From NCBI RefSeq assembly GCF_042186555.1, contig NC_133333.1:62360628-62424627 (forward strand): a DNA stretch of 64,000 nucleotides, in the 5' to 3' direction. The translations under genes and the position numbers were made by a program. The notes under the pieces are model-generated. The model had not been told where the DNA came from, searched no databases, and saw only the letters and a program-made list of their open reading frames with translations. The stretch comes from Aquarana catesbeiana. Taxonomy: Eukaryota; Chordata; Amphibia; Anura; Ranidae. This document shows, in pieces, positions 22,530 through 33,714 of this stretch (positions are counted from its first letter, which is position 1; each line of letters begins with the position of its first letter).

Positions 22530-23868
22530 TAGGATTTGGTGGTTTTCTTAGAAGAGGAAAACAGGACACCTTTCTGCTTCCCCCTTCCCCACTGTTTCTT
22601 AGAGGTTGACCATTTAGAGGTTTGTCCCTGTGACGACCCTTGTTTTTTGGGGCGGAAAAAACGTTTCCCTGGGGCTTTCTTACTTTTGATAGGAAAAGCC
22701 TTTTTCTTATTGGCAGTATGGTCTAGAACTTTTCCCAGATCTTGCACAACAAGGAGTCTCCTTCGAATGGGATGCTACACAGCCTAACCTTTGAGGCCGG
22801 GTTCCCCGACCAGGATTTTAACCATAAAGCCCTGGAGAGCAATTTATTAGGGCAGCGGTGCTTGCCGATAGCTTGACCGACTTAGCAGAAGTGTCTGCCA
22901 TATAACCTGCCGCCTTGTGCAGCATGGGAAGAGAATTAAGAATTTCCTTACTGGAGGTCCCACTTTCCAAATGGCCTTGTACCTGGTCCAGCCAGACCTC
23001 CAAATTACGGGCCACTATTGTTGTAGCCATTGCTGGTTTAAAATTTGTCATGGCTATTTTCCATGACCTTTCCAACAGTACCTCCATCCTCTTGTCCATG
23101 GGTTCTCTAAGTACACCCATGTACTCAAAGGCGAGTTCTGTTGATTTGGCGCACTGGGAAAAGGCTGCGTCCACTATGGGCACTTTGTTTCAAATACAGG
23201 AGGAATCCTCACTGAAGGGGAATCTTCTCTTCAGACTTTTAGGAAAAAATATTTTTTTCTCTGGTTCCTCCCACTCTTTTTTGATAGAGTCCACCAGTTC
23301 GCTGTGTACCGGAAATACCCTGTTTTGGGCTTCTTTCAGGGTCTGATACATCTGGTCATGTAGGGACAAGGAGACCTTCTCTTCTTTGATATCTAGCATC
23401 TCGTAGATCACCCCCAATAAGGCATCCACCTCCTTGAGCGAGAGCCTGTATCTGGGTGAATTTGTCCCTTGGCTCGGAATATCTTTGGATGATGCCGTCT
23501 CACTTAGCTCATCCAAAGGATCTGATTCCTCTTCCCCTGATTCGTCATACTCCTCAGGGGCTGAAGCGGGGGGAACTGCGGCTGGTTGTTTTGGGGTTTC
23601 AAAGTTTGACAGCATCGACTTAAATGGCCTTAATTTCTTTCTGAACACCAGAAATCAATTCTGTGCATGCCCCTGTTGCCTCCTTGTAAACCAATTTATC
23701 AATAAGGGTTTACAAAGGAGCTTGTTCCACCTTTCTGACGGACACCTCTTCTTCCCCCTGACCTCTCCGGTTCTTTGGGCTGAGCCTGAGACAAGAGAAG
23801 GAGAGAAGAGAAGGGAGGCAAAGGAAGAGAAAAAACAAAGACAAGCATCTGTCAAAAAAAAACCTTAG
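22529..23868 (-). pseudogene. DIRS-2 gag-like gene, broken
   Basis: The putative nucleocapsid gene is read from about 23855 downward. The segment 23190-23648 is acidic (EEYDESGEEESDPLDEL) and contains YRLSLKEVDALLGVIYEML. After one in-frame stop at 23190-23192 it continues in the same frame at 22818-23183 with MPIVDAAFSQCAKSTEL. This corresponds to the MWGIPAIDAAISSVNKSL segment of the family-1 gag. The lysine-rich C-terminus (KKAPGKRFFRPKKQGSSQGQ) lies at 22529-22747 after a frameshift. Confidence 0.78.
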
Positions 23869-24514
23869 CCAATCAGTGGGTGTATACCTTCACCAACACC
23901 CCCACCCAGCCGCTGACGGGATTCACGACTCTTTAGCCTGGATCCCATCACAAAAAGGAGGGGGGGGACAAAAAATGGGAGCTACATTGAGTCATCACCC
24001 CCCCCCCAGCCCTGTAGGTCAAAAGGCACCCGAGTGTCCACGTACCTGAGCTGGGCCGGCACCACTGCCACCTGGTTCAGTTGGATCCATGCTGTCCTCT
24101 GTTCCTTGCTGGAGCATTGCACTGTGGATCAGGACCGTGCTGTGGCTGGTGTTTTTTTTAAAAAGACCGCCACGGCTCTGGTGTCCACGCTCACTGCGTG
24201 ACCCGGAAGTGGTGCGCCGGAAGTCCCCACCCTCCTCCTGCGTTCCACAGGCTGGAACTCGAGGCCTACGCCTGTCCCCCATAGTAGCCAGATCGCCATG
24301 AGCCCCGGGGAACGCCAGCCCTCCCCGGGCTAGCCTGGAGGAGGACGCTGGTACCAACTCCTCTGCACCCTGACCGGGGGACTCAGATGCCTGCCACCTT
24401 TCCAGGTACTTGCAGACCTCCTTCCATTCTCCCTTAAGGAGCCCTTAGGCTCAGGGGAAGGAGAGCTCCATCCAGCCCCCTCCCCCAGTGGAGGAAACAC
24501 AAAGACAAAGAGGG

Positions 24515-24605
24515 ACAGAAGCCGCCCTTTAAGGATCTAAATGTTGCGTTTTCTGCCTCCGGAGGTGGAGCCCATCTCTAGTGCTGTCCTGGACAGACTA
24601 GAGAA
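24515..24605. repeat. DIRS-2 right inverted terminal repeat
   Basis: Inverse of 18660-18765 with scattered substitutions. It marks the 5' (upstream) end of the minus-strand DIRS genes. Confidence 0.85.
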
Positions 24606-24725
24606 AAAGTTTTTCTAGAACAGCAATGAAGGTTATAATTATTTCCCAGTCTATTTTGTACTGGTGCTTTCATTGGAAAAGGGTGGCATCCAAGTTGAGA
24701 CAGTCAAGTCTTTAGAGACAAAGGG

Positions 24726-24985
24726 GTTAATTTATCACAGGCAAATAAACTATGCACTTTGCAAGTACAGTTGCTCCAGAGCTTATTAAATATGGTAAAG
24801 CTTCACTTTGCAAAGAATACCCAATCAGGTGGAAGGAAAAAAAATAAAGAAATAGCATTTTTGCTTGCACATGATTGAATGATGGAAGTCAGCAGAGCTT
24901 GCACTCATTTACTAAGCTCTCGAGCAACTGCACTTCGCAAAGTGCACAGTCTATTTGCCTTTAGTAAATCCACTCCAGAGCGAAA
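24726..24985. mobile_element. MITE with long inverted ends
   Basis: The left arm at about 24730-24790 ('ggcaaataaactatgcactt', 'agttgctccagagctta') is matched in reverse by 24915-24976 ('agctctcgagcaactgcact', 'gtgcacagtctatttgcc'). The arms are about 60 bp and the interior is short and non-coding. The superfamily is not determined. Confidence 0.75.
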
Positions 24986-24989
24986 CGAA

Positions 24990-25359
24990 ACCAGGATCAG
25001 ATGAGCACACATTAACCTGGATTTTGCTGATCTTTTGTATGGTTTCAGTGGGATAAGACTACTAGACTCATACTTTTTTGAGCATCGTGGCTTTCTAGTT
25101 TGCGCTAGGACTGGAATTCTTTGTTTAAATTTCAAATGCTTATATGTTCCCCCTATATTTGTACAGATTTATTGGGACATTCTGGTTTCTTCTCCCACCC
25201 AAACATACTGGTAACATAACAGACTTGTGCTATGAATGGTGTGGGTTCAAAATATGGGGCAGAAGTTGGTGTTAAAAGGTTTCTATGTTCTCTGAAATAC
25301 ATACATAAACAAATTGACCACAGCTTGAATTATAAGCTGTTGTTTGGGCATTTCTTTAC
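24990..25359 (-). other. putative PNKP intron sequence
   Basis: This is the stretch immediately downstream of the PNKP exon in the gene's direction. It starts with a consensus splice donor (gtaaag, reading minus from 25359). No further exon was recognised in it. Confidence 0.6.
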
Positions 25360-25893
25360 CTTTGAAAAAGCTCTGACACCTTTCTTGTTAAACACCAGGA
25401 GCTTTCCATGCTCTTCCCAAGAGTCTTTGCTGCAGGTTCCACCAGTCAGTGTGTCTGGAGATTCACTAGATATTTTTGTATTAGTGCTATTTGCTGCCAT
25501 ATGTTGAAATTCTCTCAGTTTACTAGAAACGTCTTCTTTGTCTGAATCATCACTCTCTTCAGTTGCACGCAATTCTGATTCCTGATGCTTTGTCCTCTTA
25601 CTGCTTGGTTCCAATGTATCATCTTCCTCTTGTTGGCTTTTCTTTTGGCTTTTTGATGTAGCCCCACCAAAAAAATCTGTTATTGTCGTCTTTGGGGAAG
25701 CAGCTGGACCACGCTTTTTATTCAAAGTTTTGTGTTTTTCAGCCAGTGTGAAATTTTGAGGGCTCTCGTTATTAAATACAAGAGTGTAAGGATATACGGA
25801 GTTCACCATGTAAAGGGTCTGATCCCCATTCATCAGAGTGCTCTCTCCTTGTTTTAAATTGACTTCTCCTACAGTGGTGGGGTTTGGACCCAG
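25360..25893 (-). CDS. pnkp: PNKP internal exon: end of FHA domain, linker, start of phosphatase
   Basis: PNKP is a nuclear DNA-repair enzyme that restores 5'-phosphate and 3'-hydroxyl ends at breaks. Its N-terminal FHA domain binds phosphorylated XRCC1 and XRCC4. The exon starts after an acceptor (cttttag, reading minus) at 25893 with LGPNPTTVGEVNLKQGES. It continues through TLYMVNSVYPYTLVF, the last strand of the FHA domain. A long charged linker follows, with a KKR stretch, KTTITDFF (25669-25692), SSKRTKHQ and an acidic EESDDSDKED run. It ends with EEHGKLLVFNKKGVRAFSK, matching the segment just before the DLDGT phosphatase motif of PNKP. The donor gtaaag begins at 25359. The exon is 534 bp, exactly 178 codons, open throughout, phase 0 at both ends. 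APTX shares the FHA type but lacks the KLLVF segment, so PNKP is preferred. Other exons were not found in the window. Confidence 0.88.
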
Positions 25894-26439
25894 CTAAAAG
25901 AAAAACACAATTATTTATTCCAGCATAAAAACTATCATGATTTAGACTATATCTACATACACACATATACACTGAAACAGACAGCTCCAAAAGGTCCAGA
26001 ATGGAGTGCATTGTGTCACCCAAACCTTTACATTTTATCGGGTAGACTAGAAGGCTCTTTGGAATCTGGCTGTTTAGCAGTAAACAGGGGGTTAATAGCT
26101 GAACACACACACACTTTCAAACTTTATTAACAAAATGTAGTAGTGCTAGACAGAGAGATTCAGTCTGTACAAGGAATGGGCCAAAACTAGGAGCTGACAA
26201 AAAAAAAAAAAAAAAAAAGAGTCCAGTGAACAGCCAAGAGGCTAAAGATTTGTGTCACAGCATTGCGTTCTAATAACCCCTGAGAGGGTAGGCTGTCATA
26301 TTTATTCTGTTCTGCAGATAGATAAAAGCCAGCATGAACCCCTAAAATGCAACCTGACGTGCAGTCTTGTTCTTTACAAACACTTCATTTGATGCTGTTC
26401 CCTACAATACACACACACATAGATAAGCAGACAGACATA
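25894..26439 (-). other. putative PNKP intron, no other gene seen
   Basis: Upstream of the exon in the gene's direction. It holds the polypyrimidine tract and acceptor beside 25893, a 19-base A-run near 26200 and a short CA repeat near 26405. No earlier FHA exon was recognised. Confidence 0.5.
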
Positions 26440-27034
26440 CACAGATGAGCCACAACTTTATGACCACTGACAGCTTAAATAAATAACATGGATTATTTCG
26501 TTACAATGGCATATGAAAGTTGGTGATACATATTGGGCAACAAGTAAACATGTTGTCTCTGAAGTTGATGTGTTGAGAACAGAAATAATGGGCATCACGG
26601 TTTGTTGTGTATGGGACAGCATTGCTGCAGACTGGTCAGGGTGCCCATGCTGACCTGTGTCCACAGCCAAAAGCGCCTACAATGGGCATATGAGCATCAG
26701 AACTTGACCGCGGAGCAATGGAAGAAGGTGCCCTAGTCTGATGTATCAAGTGTTCTTTTACATTGTGAGGATGGTTGGGTGTGTGTGCATAGCTTACCCA
26801 GGAGGAGATGGCACCAGAATGCAGTATGGGTAGAAGGTAAGCCATCAGAGGCACTGTGATGCTTTGGGCAATGTTCTGCTGGGAAAGGATCTGCTACGGA
26901 TGGCTTAATGCCAGATGCTACAGCATACCTTTAGAGGTCTACAGTGTCCATGCCAGGTCAAGGCTGTTTTGGTGGCAAAAAGTAGACCTATTCAATATTA
27001 GGTGGGTGGCCATAAAGTTATGGCTGATCGGTGT
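26440..27034 (+). mobile_element. Tc1/mariner-like element, internally deleted
   Basis: The left end (cagatgagccacaactttat, about 26441) and the right end (ataaagttatggctgatcgg, to about 27032) are inverted copies. TA lies on both flanks. The ends belong to a third, distinct Tc1-like family, and the copy is only about 0.6 kb. Confidence 0.88.
26640..26990 (+). pseudogene. Tc1-like transposase fragment
   Basis: The plus strand encodes WAYEHQNLTAEQWKKV (about 26680-26735), then SSVLLHCEDGWV. In a shifted frame at 26856 it encodes MMLWAMFCWE, which corresponds to the 'GGSVMLWA.F' box near the second catalytic residue. The DNA-binding domain and the C-terminal third are missing. Several frame changes are present. 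Confidence 0.8.
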
Positions 27035-27270
27035 ATATGGAAAGGGTCAGCTTAATTAAAGTTAGCAATGCGGGATAATGTTTAAAAACTTGCTTGAGAG
27101 CAGAGTTTGTAAATAGTGACACTGCCTATTTGTTTTTGTATACCAATGTACTAATTCTTTATGAAAATTGTTATTGAACAATCAAAAAAATCTTTCCTTT
27201 ATGTAATTTGATATATGTTGACTATACATCTATTCATATCTATCTTTTGTCTTTCTTCTCATCACCCCCC
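27035..27270. other. no gene recognised
   Basis: Short A/T-rich spacer ending in a C-run before the Penelope-like element. Confidence 0.4.
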
Positions 27271-27279
27271 CCCCCCTTA

Positions 27280-29256
27280 TTATTTGGAATAGGAGCCTAC
27301 CCATCCCCATTACTATGGCAGATTTTTGCGGTCAGGTGTGGGAAGGTTTGATGACCCAAATTGAACAATTCCATCAAACCTCTGGTATCAAGGAAGAAGA
27401 TCTTGATAGGTCATTTGTGACGCCTGGTGGAGAAAAAAGTGCGTGTCTTTTGGCACAAGAAATATTTTGAAAAGTATTTGGAACATAAGATCATACCTTG
27501 GGGACTACGCATTCAAATTTTCCCCAACCTTAAAAAAGTTGATGATAATTTGAAACTTATATGGGAATCAAATCTACAGACTTGCTCTTCCCGAATGATC
27601 TCAATCCTCTGCTCTCAATATGAGCATGAATCTCCTCACTTGATGAGCAGATACAGAGATGGGTTGTCGAACATGCTTCGATAGCCTCATCTTCTGCTTT
27701 TGCTCAAAAAGAGAAGGAGGCAAAAGAAATGATCAAAAAATATACAGCCGATATTATAAAAGGCAAGGAATCCAAATTTTACGGACCAATTGGCACATGA
27801 GGGAGGCTATGCATATAAGTTGAGCTCAAATGTACAACCTAGATATTTCCCTAGGGAAACAAATTATGCACCCCCTAATGGCGATAATATTATCCCTAAC
27901 ATCTCTTCTACATCTTCAATTTCCTCCAGCCAATCTACTTTGTACCGTGATGTATCTGCAGATAGATTACCTAAAAAAAGAAAGGGAAATTCGGATGCAC
28001 AATCTTTGCAGTCCTTCAAACGCACCTTCGGGATGTCACAGAATCGTAGATCTCTGGGTCTCCTCCAAGGAATATACAATCACCTATGTCACAGCATTCA
28101 CTGACCAATATTGCGTCTGGCACCTTCGCACCGGCTCCCACCACGGATCTAAGTGTACCCTGCACATCGTGCGTCATCATGCACTTCTAATAAGGTAGGG
28201 AGCCTTAACACTATGTTTGCTTCCACCATTCCATCACAACTAGATCCTAAATTAGCGCCTATTTTTTTAGGGAAGGCACAAGAGGTGGGCTTGAGCCCAC
28301 TTCCAGATGCCACCCCTCAACAGATGGACGAACAACTCAACTTGAAATAGTGAACCTCTCCTCACATCGCTTGTCCGAGGCAGAGGATCAGGTTCTCAAA
28401 TTGGGCCTGACCTTCTGTCTGGACTCTGATGTGGACGGTTTCACAATTATTAAAGATATCCATCTGTTTGTATGCAAACCTATGTTTAAAACTTTCTATG
28501 ACAAATCCACACAATCATCTGGATCCACCGTTTTCAGTGGCCCAGATCCTAGTATTTATAATTTACAGAAACTCTGTGCACTTGAGGATCTTATGGGGCT
28601 ATGGGAGGAGGGTCACACCGAACCAGACATCCCTTCTGAGGATATGTCGATGGATGTCTCGGGGGGTGTGACCTTCCTCCCTCCCTCCTCATTTAAATCA
28701 AAGTCACGTAATTTTGCATTATTAAACAACAACCCAAACATTTGGGCCTTTGTACAACAGACTACACAGGAAATTGAAAAAAACTGTTTGGCATAAGACC
28801 AAACCCAATAATTTTTCAAATAAACAGAAACGGGCACTAACTTCTTTGCAGAGTAACTCATCGATAATAATAAAACTGGCCGATAAGGGTGGCAATCTGG
28901 TAATAATGGATGTTGAATTTTATGAAACTCTGTTTAGAGATTTTGCAAAATAAAGACTGGTATAGATCCATTACCAAAACTGTGATAGACCACTATAACA
29001 AAGAATACTATGGTATTATCCTAAATGCCCACCATCAAGGAATTATCGATGAAAATACTTGGAAATTTCTTCATGTTAAAAATCTGAAAATACCAACTTT
29101 CTACACTCTCCCTAAAACTTATAAGTCCTTAACATCACCACCGGGTTGTTTCAGGGTGTGAATGTCTAACTGAAAATGCCAGCAGTATTGTAGATCAATA
29201 CCTCAACCCACATGTAATGTCACTTACTTAATATGTCAAAGATACCAGGGATCTAC
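27280..29256 (+). pseudogene. Penelope-like element, N-terminal and early reverse transcriptase region
   Basis: Penelope-like retroelements encode a reverse transcriptase related to telomerase plus a GIY-YIG endonuclease. The plus strand at 27427-27684 has KYLEHKIIPWGLRIQIFP and IWESNLQTCSS, typical of the N-terminal region. Next come a long leader and 28350-28796 with EAEDQVLKLGLTFC. SIIIKLADKGGNLVIMD (about 28860) is the conserved start of the reverse transcriptase. FYTLPKTYKSLTSPPG (about 29095) is the following box. The last recognisable part is a YVKDTRDLL-like segment just before 29256. Frameshifts separate the parts. The rest of the gene in this orientation is missing, displaced by the TTAA element that starts at 29261. 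Confidence 0.82.
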
Positions 29257-29450
29257 TTAACCACTTACCAACTGGTCCATAGCCGAATGACGGCTGCAGG
29301 GCGGTTGGATAACTCTGGGAGGTCGTATAGTGACGTCCTCCCAGAATCCCGCTCTCGCGCGCCCCCTGGGGCACGCACCTCAGAACACCCAAGGACCCGA
29401 CGCATCATGGATCCTGGTAAAGGGCCACTGATCGTGGGCATTTACCATGT

Positions 29451-29530
29451 GACATGACGCCGGTTTGTTTACCTGTGATCGCTCCGTCATTCGACGGAGC
29501 GATCACAGGTAAACAAACCGACGTCATGTC
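29451..29530. repeat. large near-perfect hairpin
   Basis: Arms of about 38 bp (29451-29488 and 29493-29530) are inverted copies with one or two differences, separated by 4 bp. The arms include gtttgtttacctgtgatcgc and its inverse. Such palindromes are common in non-coding piggyBac-like elements of this kind. Confidence 0.92.
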
Positions 29531-30440
29531 ATGATGCCGGTTCCTCTCTCCCCTCTGTGTACCAATCGGTACAGTGTCAGAGGAGAGGGGGAGAGATCGG
29601 ACAGCAGCAGCGCTGTGGGCTGGATGTGTAGTGCCCACAGCGCTGCTCTGTGACAATTGCCATCCATCCATCCATGCTCAGCCATCCCTCAAAGCTCTGC
29701 AATACCCTGCAATACTCTGCACTACCCTGCAATACCCCGCCATACAACCAAAAAAGAGAGAAGAGAAAACGAGTTCTGCTGAACAATAACCCATGGTAAT
29801 GGGTGGTCTATATGCACCCTAATAAAGCTTACCCAAGTATGGTACTGTTGCTGTAGCCAAAGAACCAATGCATACAAACAAGCAGATCCTGGTATTCCTA
29901 CCAGGATCAGAAAGAGGCTACTTCAGCAACAAAAAGTCTAACCTGGGTATGTTTCTATAAAAAATACCAAATTTTATTGGACCCATATTGGGAACGTGCT
30001 ACAAAAGTTAATAAGATGCACCTTGATTAACGAAACAGCTTCACTTTATACCCTCCTCAAGGTTCTCACAAGGGGAGACACCTCATAGGAGGATAAAGTT
30101 CTAAACACATTCAGAAAAAGAAAAAACACATAAGGACAAAAACATGAAAAAACATATAAAAAAAACCTCCAACACAGATAGTCTGGACACCAATCCACCA
30201 TTCACAGTGAAATTGGTGTGCGATAACCTTGCATGAGTACGACAATGCGTGTACATGAAAGGGAAAAGAAAAACCCTAATTCAAATGTCATCATAGACCT
30301 TTATACAATTTCACTGTGAATGGCCCCCTGGGGGCTCTAATAGAGCATGGAATCACACACGTTAATTTATATATGGTTGCTGCTGGAAAAATTGAAAAAG
30401 TATCGCTAACTAATGAAGTGAGGGCACCGCTATCTGGATA

Positions 30441-30557
30441 GTGGATATTACTCCATGATTAATAATCGTCTTTAGCTGGAATATTTGCCGTTATGGATGG
30501 TGGATATTACTCCATGGTTACTGATCGTCTTTAGCTGGAATATTTGCCGTTACTTTC
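30441..30557. repeat. 59-bp tandem duplication
   Basis: The segment gtggatattactccatg ... ttagctggaatatttgccgt at 30441-30499 is repeated at 30500-30557 with a few substitutions. Confidence 0.9.
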
Positions 30558-31203
30558 TCAAGTTGTAAGCAATGATGTTGCGTAGTTTATGTCAGTAACA
30601 AGACAAACTATTAAAGAGTGTGTTTCAGTATAGCAGTTCAAGCATGCTATAACAACGGCTGTATCTCAGCTAATTAACAGATGCCCTGCAAATAAGTAAC
30701 TGGAAGTATTTCAAACTCGACAGACTCATAGATGGTGTCCTTAAAATTCACTTGTAGCAAAACAGCTGTGTGACCATCAATAGACTACTAATACAGAGTT
30801 CTACCCATATGATTGGTGGGGATCTTGCCAGTCTTTATGAGACGGGCAAAAAATTGATTTGTTGCACAGACTGATTCAACCAGCGCTATTAAGGTGATTT
30901 GGGTAAATAGGAGAAGAAGGAAATAAGGCTTCAGTACTTTACCATACTTGACATTGTCTTTAGCTGTCCCGCCTCATCCTAGTACGGATCAAAGCCCCTA
31001 CACATTGCTATCTTCATGGAGGCTCACATGTGATGGAACGATCCCATCATCTCTGAGCGGAGCCGCTAGGTATGCGGGACTAATAGCATTAGTCAAACAT
31101 GACATACAGGCCGTGTAATGGTGCAGCCAGCGTCTCCTATCTCTCCGTGGGGTTGGTACGGGGCATACCATGCACTGGCTTCACGTGACCGCTGTGACTT
31201 CAA

Positions 31204-31240
31204 CGCGTTTCGCTAACTGATTAGCGTAGCTTTGTCTGGA
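31204..31240 (-). ncRNA. degenerate hammerhead-like motif
   Basis: Reading minus, the order is cagacaa (ribozyme core with two changes from CTGANGA), a hairpin with cgctaa/ttagcg, GAAA, and cgcg. The order of parts matches the better copy at 37155, but the core is damaged. Confidence 0.35.
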
Positions 31241-32073
31241 CTAGGCGGGGCTAGGGGCTGTCGCTTCCTTTTATTGACAGAACCATTCCGACAGCGCCGC
31301 CCAATGTTTTCAAAAAAGTATAATAAACATGGTTCATATTTCTACTTTCTGAATGGAGCAGTCCACATGAAATCTAAGTCAGGTTGTCATTCCTAATGTT
31401 GAAGATTATCGTCTCTTGTGAGTTCAAAGCATCTTTGTACTATCAAAACCATTGGTCTCAACCAGTGATCTCAGTATGCATAGGGGTGTCATTGTAAGCA
31501 GTATTTTTTATCACTCTATCTATAAAGTGATCCCCTTCATCCCTGTTGTTGATTCAATGCAAGTGTTATACTTAATACAAAGACGTTGGCAGAGCTCAGG
31601 AACAAAAAGAAAGAGCATAAGGGACACAAACCAGCAAAATACAGATGGCTGTATAGCCTGATACTAGAACACAAATAATATAGGATTCTCAGTAAGACCT
31701 ATGAGTAGTAATAGTGAATCTAATGAAATAATAACTCACCAATATAGATGTGGCAATAGTCCCGAAGACAAAGATTTTTTTTATCTCCAAATCACTGCAG
31801 ACATATTTATAGGTGACCAATAAAGGAAATCATAAAAATTAGGAATTAAACACTCAAACAAATCAAAAAAATCAAAACAAGCCCAAAAGGCATACCTAGT
31901 ATGCACCAGGATTTTTTAAGATTCTAAGAAGGACTGTAGATTCAACTCGGTATTGAGTCCCAAAGGGGCAAGGGACCCCAATCGATAAATCCATCTTTTT
32001 TCCTTTTGCAGGAGGATGCGATTGAAGTACCCCCTTCTTGGTGACAGTTTAAATGCGTAGATACCTTTCACCC

Positions 32074-33390
32074 TCAGGCCATCTGGCTTCCCTTGGTGGC
32101 ATAGGGCAAAGTGCTTTGCCAATGGTTTTTCCTGAGATCTTTCAGGGTCTCTTTCTCCCCCTTGTTCTCACGTAAGTGCTCACCTATCCTGGTCCTAAGA
32201 GACCTCTTGGTTTTACCAGTATGGATCTTTGGACATGGACAGGTGAGCATGTAGATTACTCTACTAGTTGAACAGTTAATGAGATTACGGATCTCAAAAG
32301 ATTGCTGTCTATGGACATCATGGAAAATTGCAGTTCTGTCCACAAATGGACAGATTTGGCACCGATTGTATGGGTACATTCCTTTACTCCTGGGATATTC
32401 GGATAGCCAATTGGGGCTTGGCTCTTTCAAAAATTCAGAATGAATCAGAATATCTCCTAAATTCCTGGCCCTTATGGCCACCAAGTTGGGTGAAGTTCCC
32501 ACAATGTCCTCCATGCCTGGGCCATTGAGCAAGATGCCCCAATGTTTTTCTAAGATACTCCATACAGATTCCCACTGGGCACCGTAAGAAGTGATCATTC
32601 TCACTGGGACAGGGTCAGCATGTTTCTTCATCATTGGTTTAGGTTTCAAAGCAAGCAGATTTTCTCTGTTTCTGCATGCTGCTTTAACTCTGGCCTTTCG
32701 GATTTGACCATGGGAATATCTCCTTTCCCGAAATCTTTTATAAAGGTCAGCATTTTCCTTTTTGAGATCGCTTTTTTGGGTATAGTTCCTTTTAATCCTT
32801 AGGAATTGATGACTATCAGCCCTTAAGAGTATTGGCTGATGTCTTTTTGCGGAAAGTGCGAGTGCATAGTTTCCCGTTCTCAATGGAGATCAATAGATCA
32901 AGGAAGGGTATTTGTTTTTCATCGACAACATAGGTTAGGTGAATATTACGATTATTCTCATTAAAGAGATCAATAAAGGTATGTACTTCCTCCCTGGTAC
33001 CTTTCCGGATAACAAGAGCATATGTACGTGGTCTGAGTACATCGGTAACGTAAATACATCCTCCTCTTCCCATAATCCGAGGTGGAGGCACGCGTATGCT
33101 GGTGCCCACGCGGCCCCCATCGAAGTACCTCTGATTTGTTGATAGTAATGCGAGGAGAATTGAAAAAAAATGTTTCTCAGAGCGAATTCCAATAATTCTA
33201 TTAGGACCTCGTTCTGAGGTCCAAATTCAGGGTAGCTCAATTCAAGGAAAGCTTTCACTGCTTGAACACCACAATGATGTGGGATTGAAGTGTATAGGGA
33301 TTCAACATCCACACCTACAAGGAGGAAGTCACCAGTAATCTCCAGATCTGCAATCTTTGATAGTACATGGTGAGTGTCTTGTACATAAGA
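32074..33390 (-). pseudogene. Penelope-like reverse transcriptase and GIY-YIG endonuclease, broken
   Basis: On the minus strand, 32935-33513 has SYVQDTHHVL, DVESLYTSIPH (catalytic aspartate box) and QIRGTSMGAAWAPAYA. The frame then shifts. The region of the YxDD box near 33030-33050 reads IYVTDV, so one catalytic aspartate is lost. Frame 32816-33109 continues with IPFLDLLIS. Frame 32074-32883 carries the C-terminal part: a CQIC zinc-type pair at about residues 175-178 and VIYMLTCPC ... IHTGKT (about 32180-32260), the endonuclease core. Normal cores have YVGKT, so the glycine is present but the preceding residues differ. The protein is inactive because of frameshifts. Confidence 0.87.
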
Positions 33391-33404
33391 TCTGAGATTG
33401 GTAA

Positions 33405-33556
33405 CTCTGCAATACCCAGCCATACTCTGCAATACTCGGTGATACCCAGCCATACTCTGCCATTCCCAGCCATACCCAGTCATCCTCGGCGATACCATGC
33501 AGTACCCTGCCATATTCAGCTATACCCAGCCATATTTGGCTGTACTCGGCCTCTGT
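33405..33556. repeat. short-unit minisatellite
   Basis: Degenerate repeats of about 10-11 bp built on 'actctgcaata' and 'cccagccata'. It continues the array at 29690-29745 on the other side of the Penelope insert. Confidence 0.8.
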
Positions 33557-33714
33557 ATGTGGCCAGGCTGTGGAAGTCTCACACATGTGGTATCGCCATA
33601 CTCAGGAGGAGTAGGAGGATCTATTTTGGGGTGTCATTTTTGGTAAGTACATGCTATGTGTTAGAAATATTGTATAAATGGACAACTTTGTGTTAAAAAA
33701 AAAATGCGTTTTAA

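Larger units (their letters stand above)
18620..24622 (-). mobile_element. DIRS retrotransposon, family 2
   Basis: DIRS elements encode gag, reverse transcriptase/RNase H, often a methyltransferase-like domain, and a tyrosine recombinase instead of a DDE integrase. All of these are read here on the minus strand in that order from 24.0 kb down to 19.0 kb. The element is bounded by inverted repeats (18660-18765 and 24515-24605). A partial repeat of the terminal sequence at about 18885-18945 is consistent with the internal complementary region of DIRS elements. It contains a 0.7-kb insert at 21291-21978. All genes are broken. Confidence 0.88.
29755..33400 (-). mobile_element. Penelope-like element (3' part) in minus orientation
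   Basis: Coding remnants lie at 32074-33390, with about 2.3 kb of downstream sequence (29755-32070) that I interpret as the terminal-repeat (pLTR) region. A 59-bp tandem duplication and a hammerhead-like relic lie in it. It interrupts the minisatellite of the surrounding MITE, which is present on both sides. Confidence 0.7.
29261..33710. mobile_element. piggyBac-like MITE, interrupted by a Penelope-like element
   Basis: It starts with ccacttacc next to TTAA (29257-29260). It contains a large hairpin at 29451-29530 and a minisatellite of about 10-11-bp units ('ctctgcaatacc') at 29690-29745, which resumes at 33405-33556. Near 33570-33650 it contains part of the repeat unit seen at 6290-7750. 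The right boundary is set by the next TTAA at 33711. A proper right-hand 'aagtgg' end is not visible, so the right end is probably truncated. Confidence 0.6.

Noticed and set aside
25360..25893. Assignment of the FHA exon to aprataxin (APTX)
   Set aside because: The end of the FHA domain would fit either, but the closing KLLVFNKKGV segment followed by a splice donor corresponds to the PNKP region before its phosphatase motif, not to APTX.
33329..33586. 85-codon frame with repeating GIAEYGWV-like units
   Set aside because: Produced by the 10-11-bp minisatellite in phase with codons; no independent evidence for a protein.
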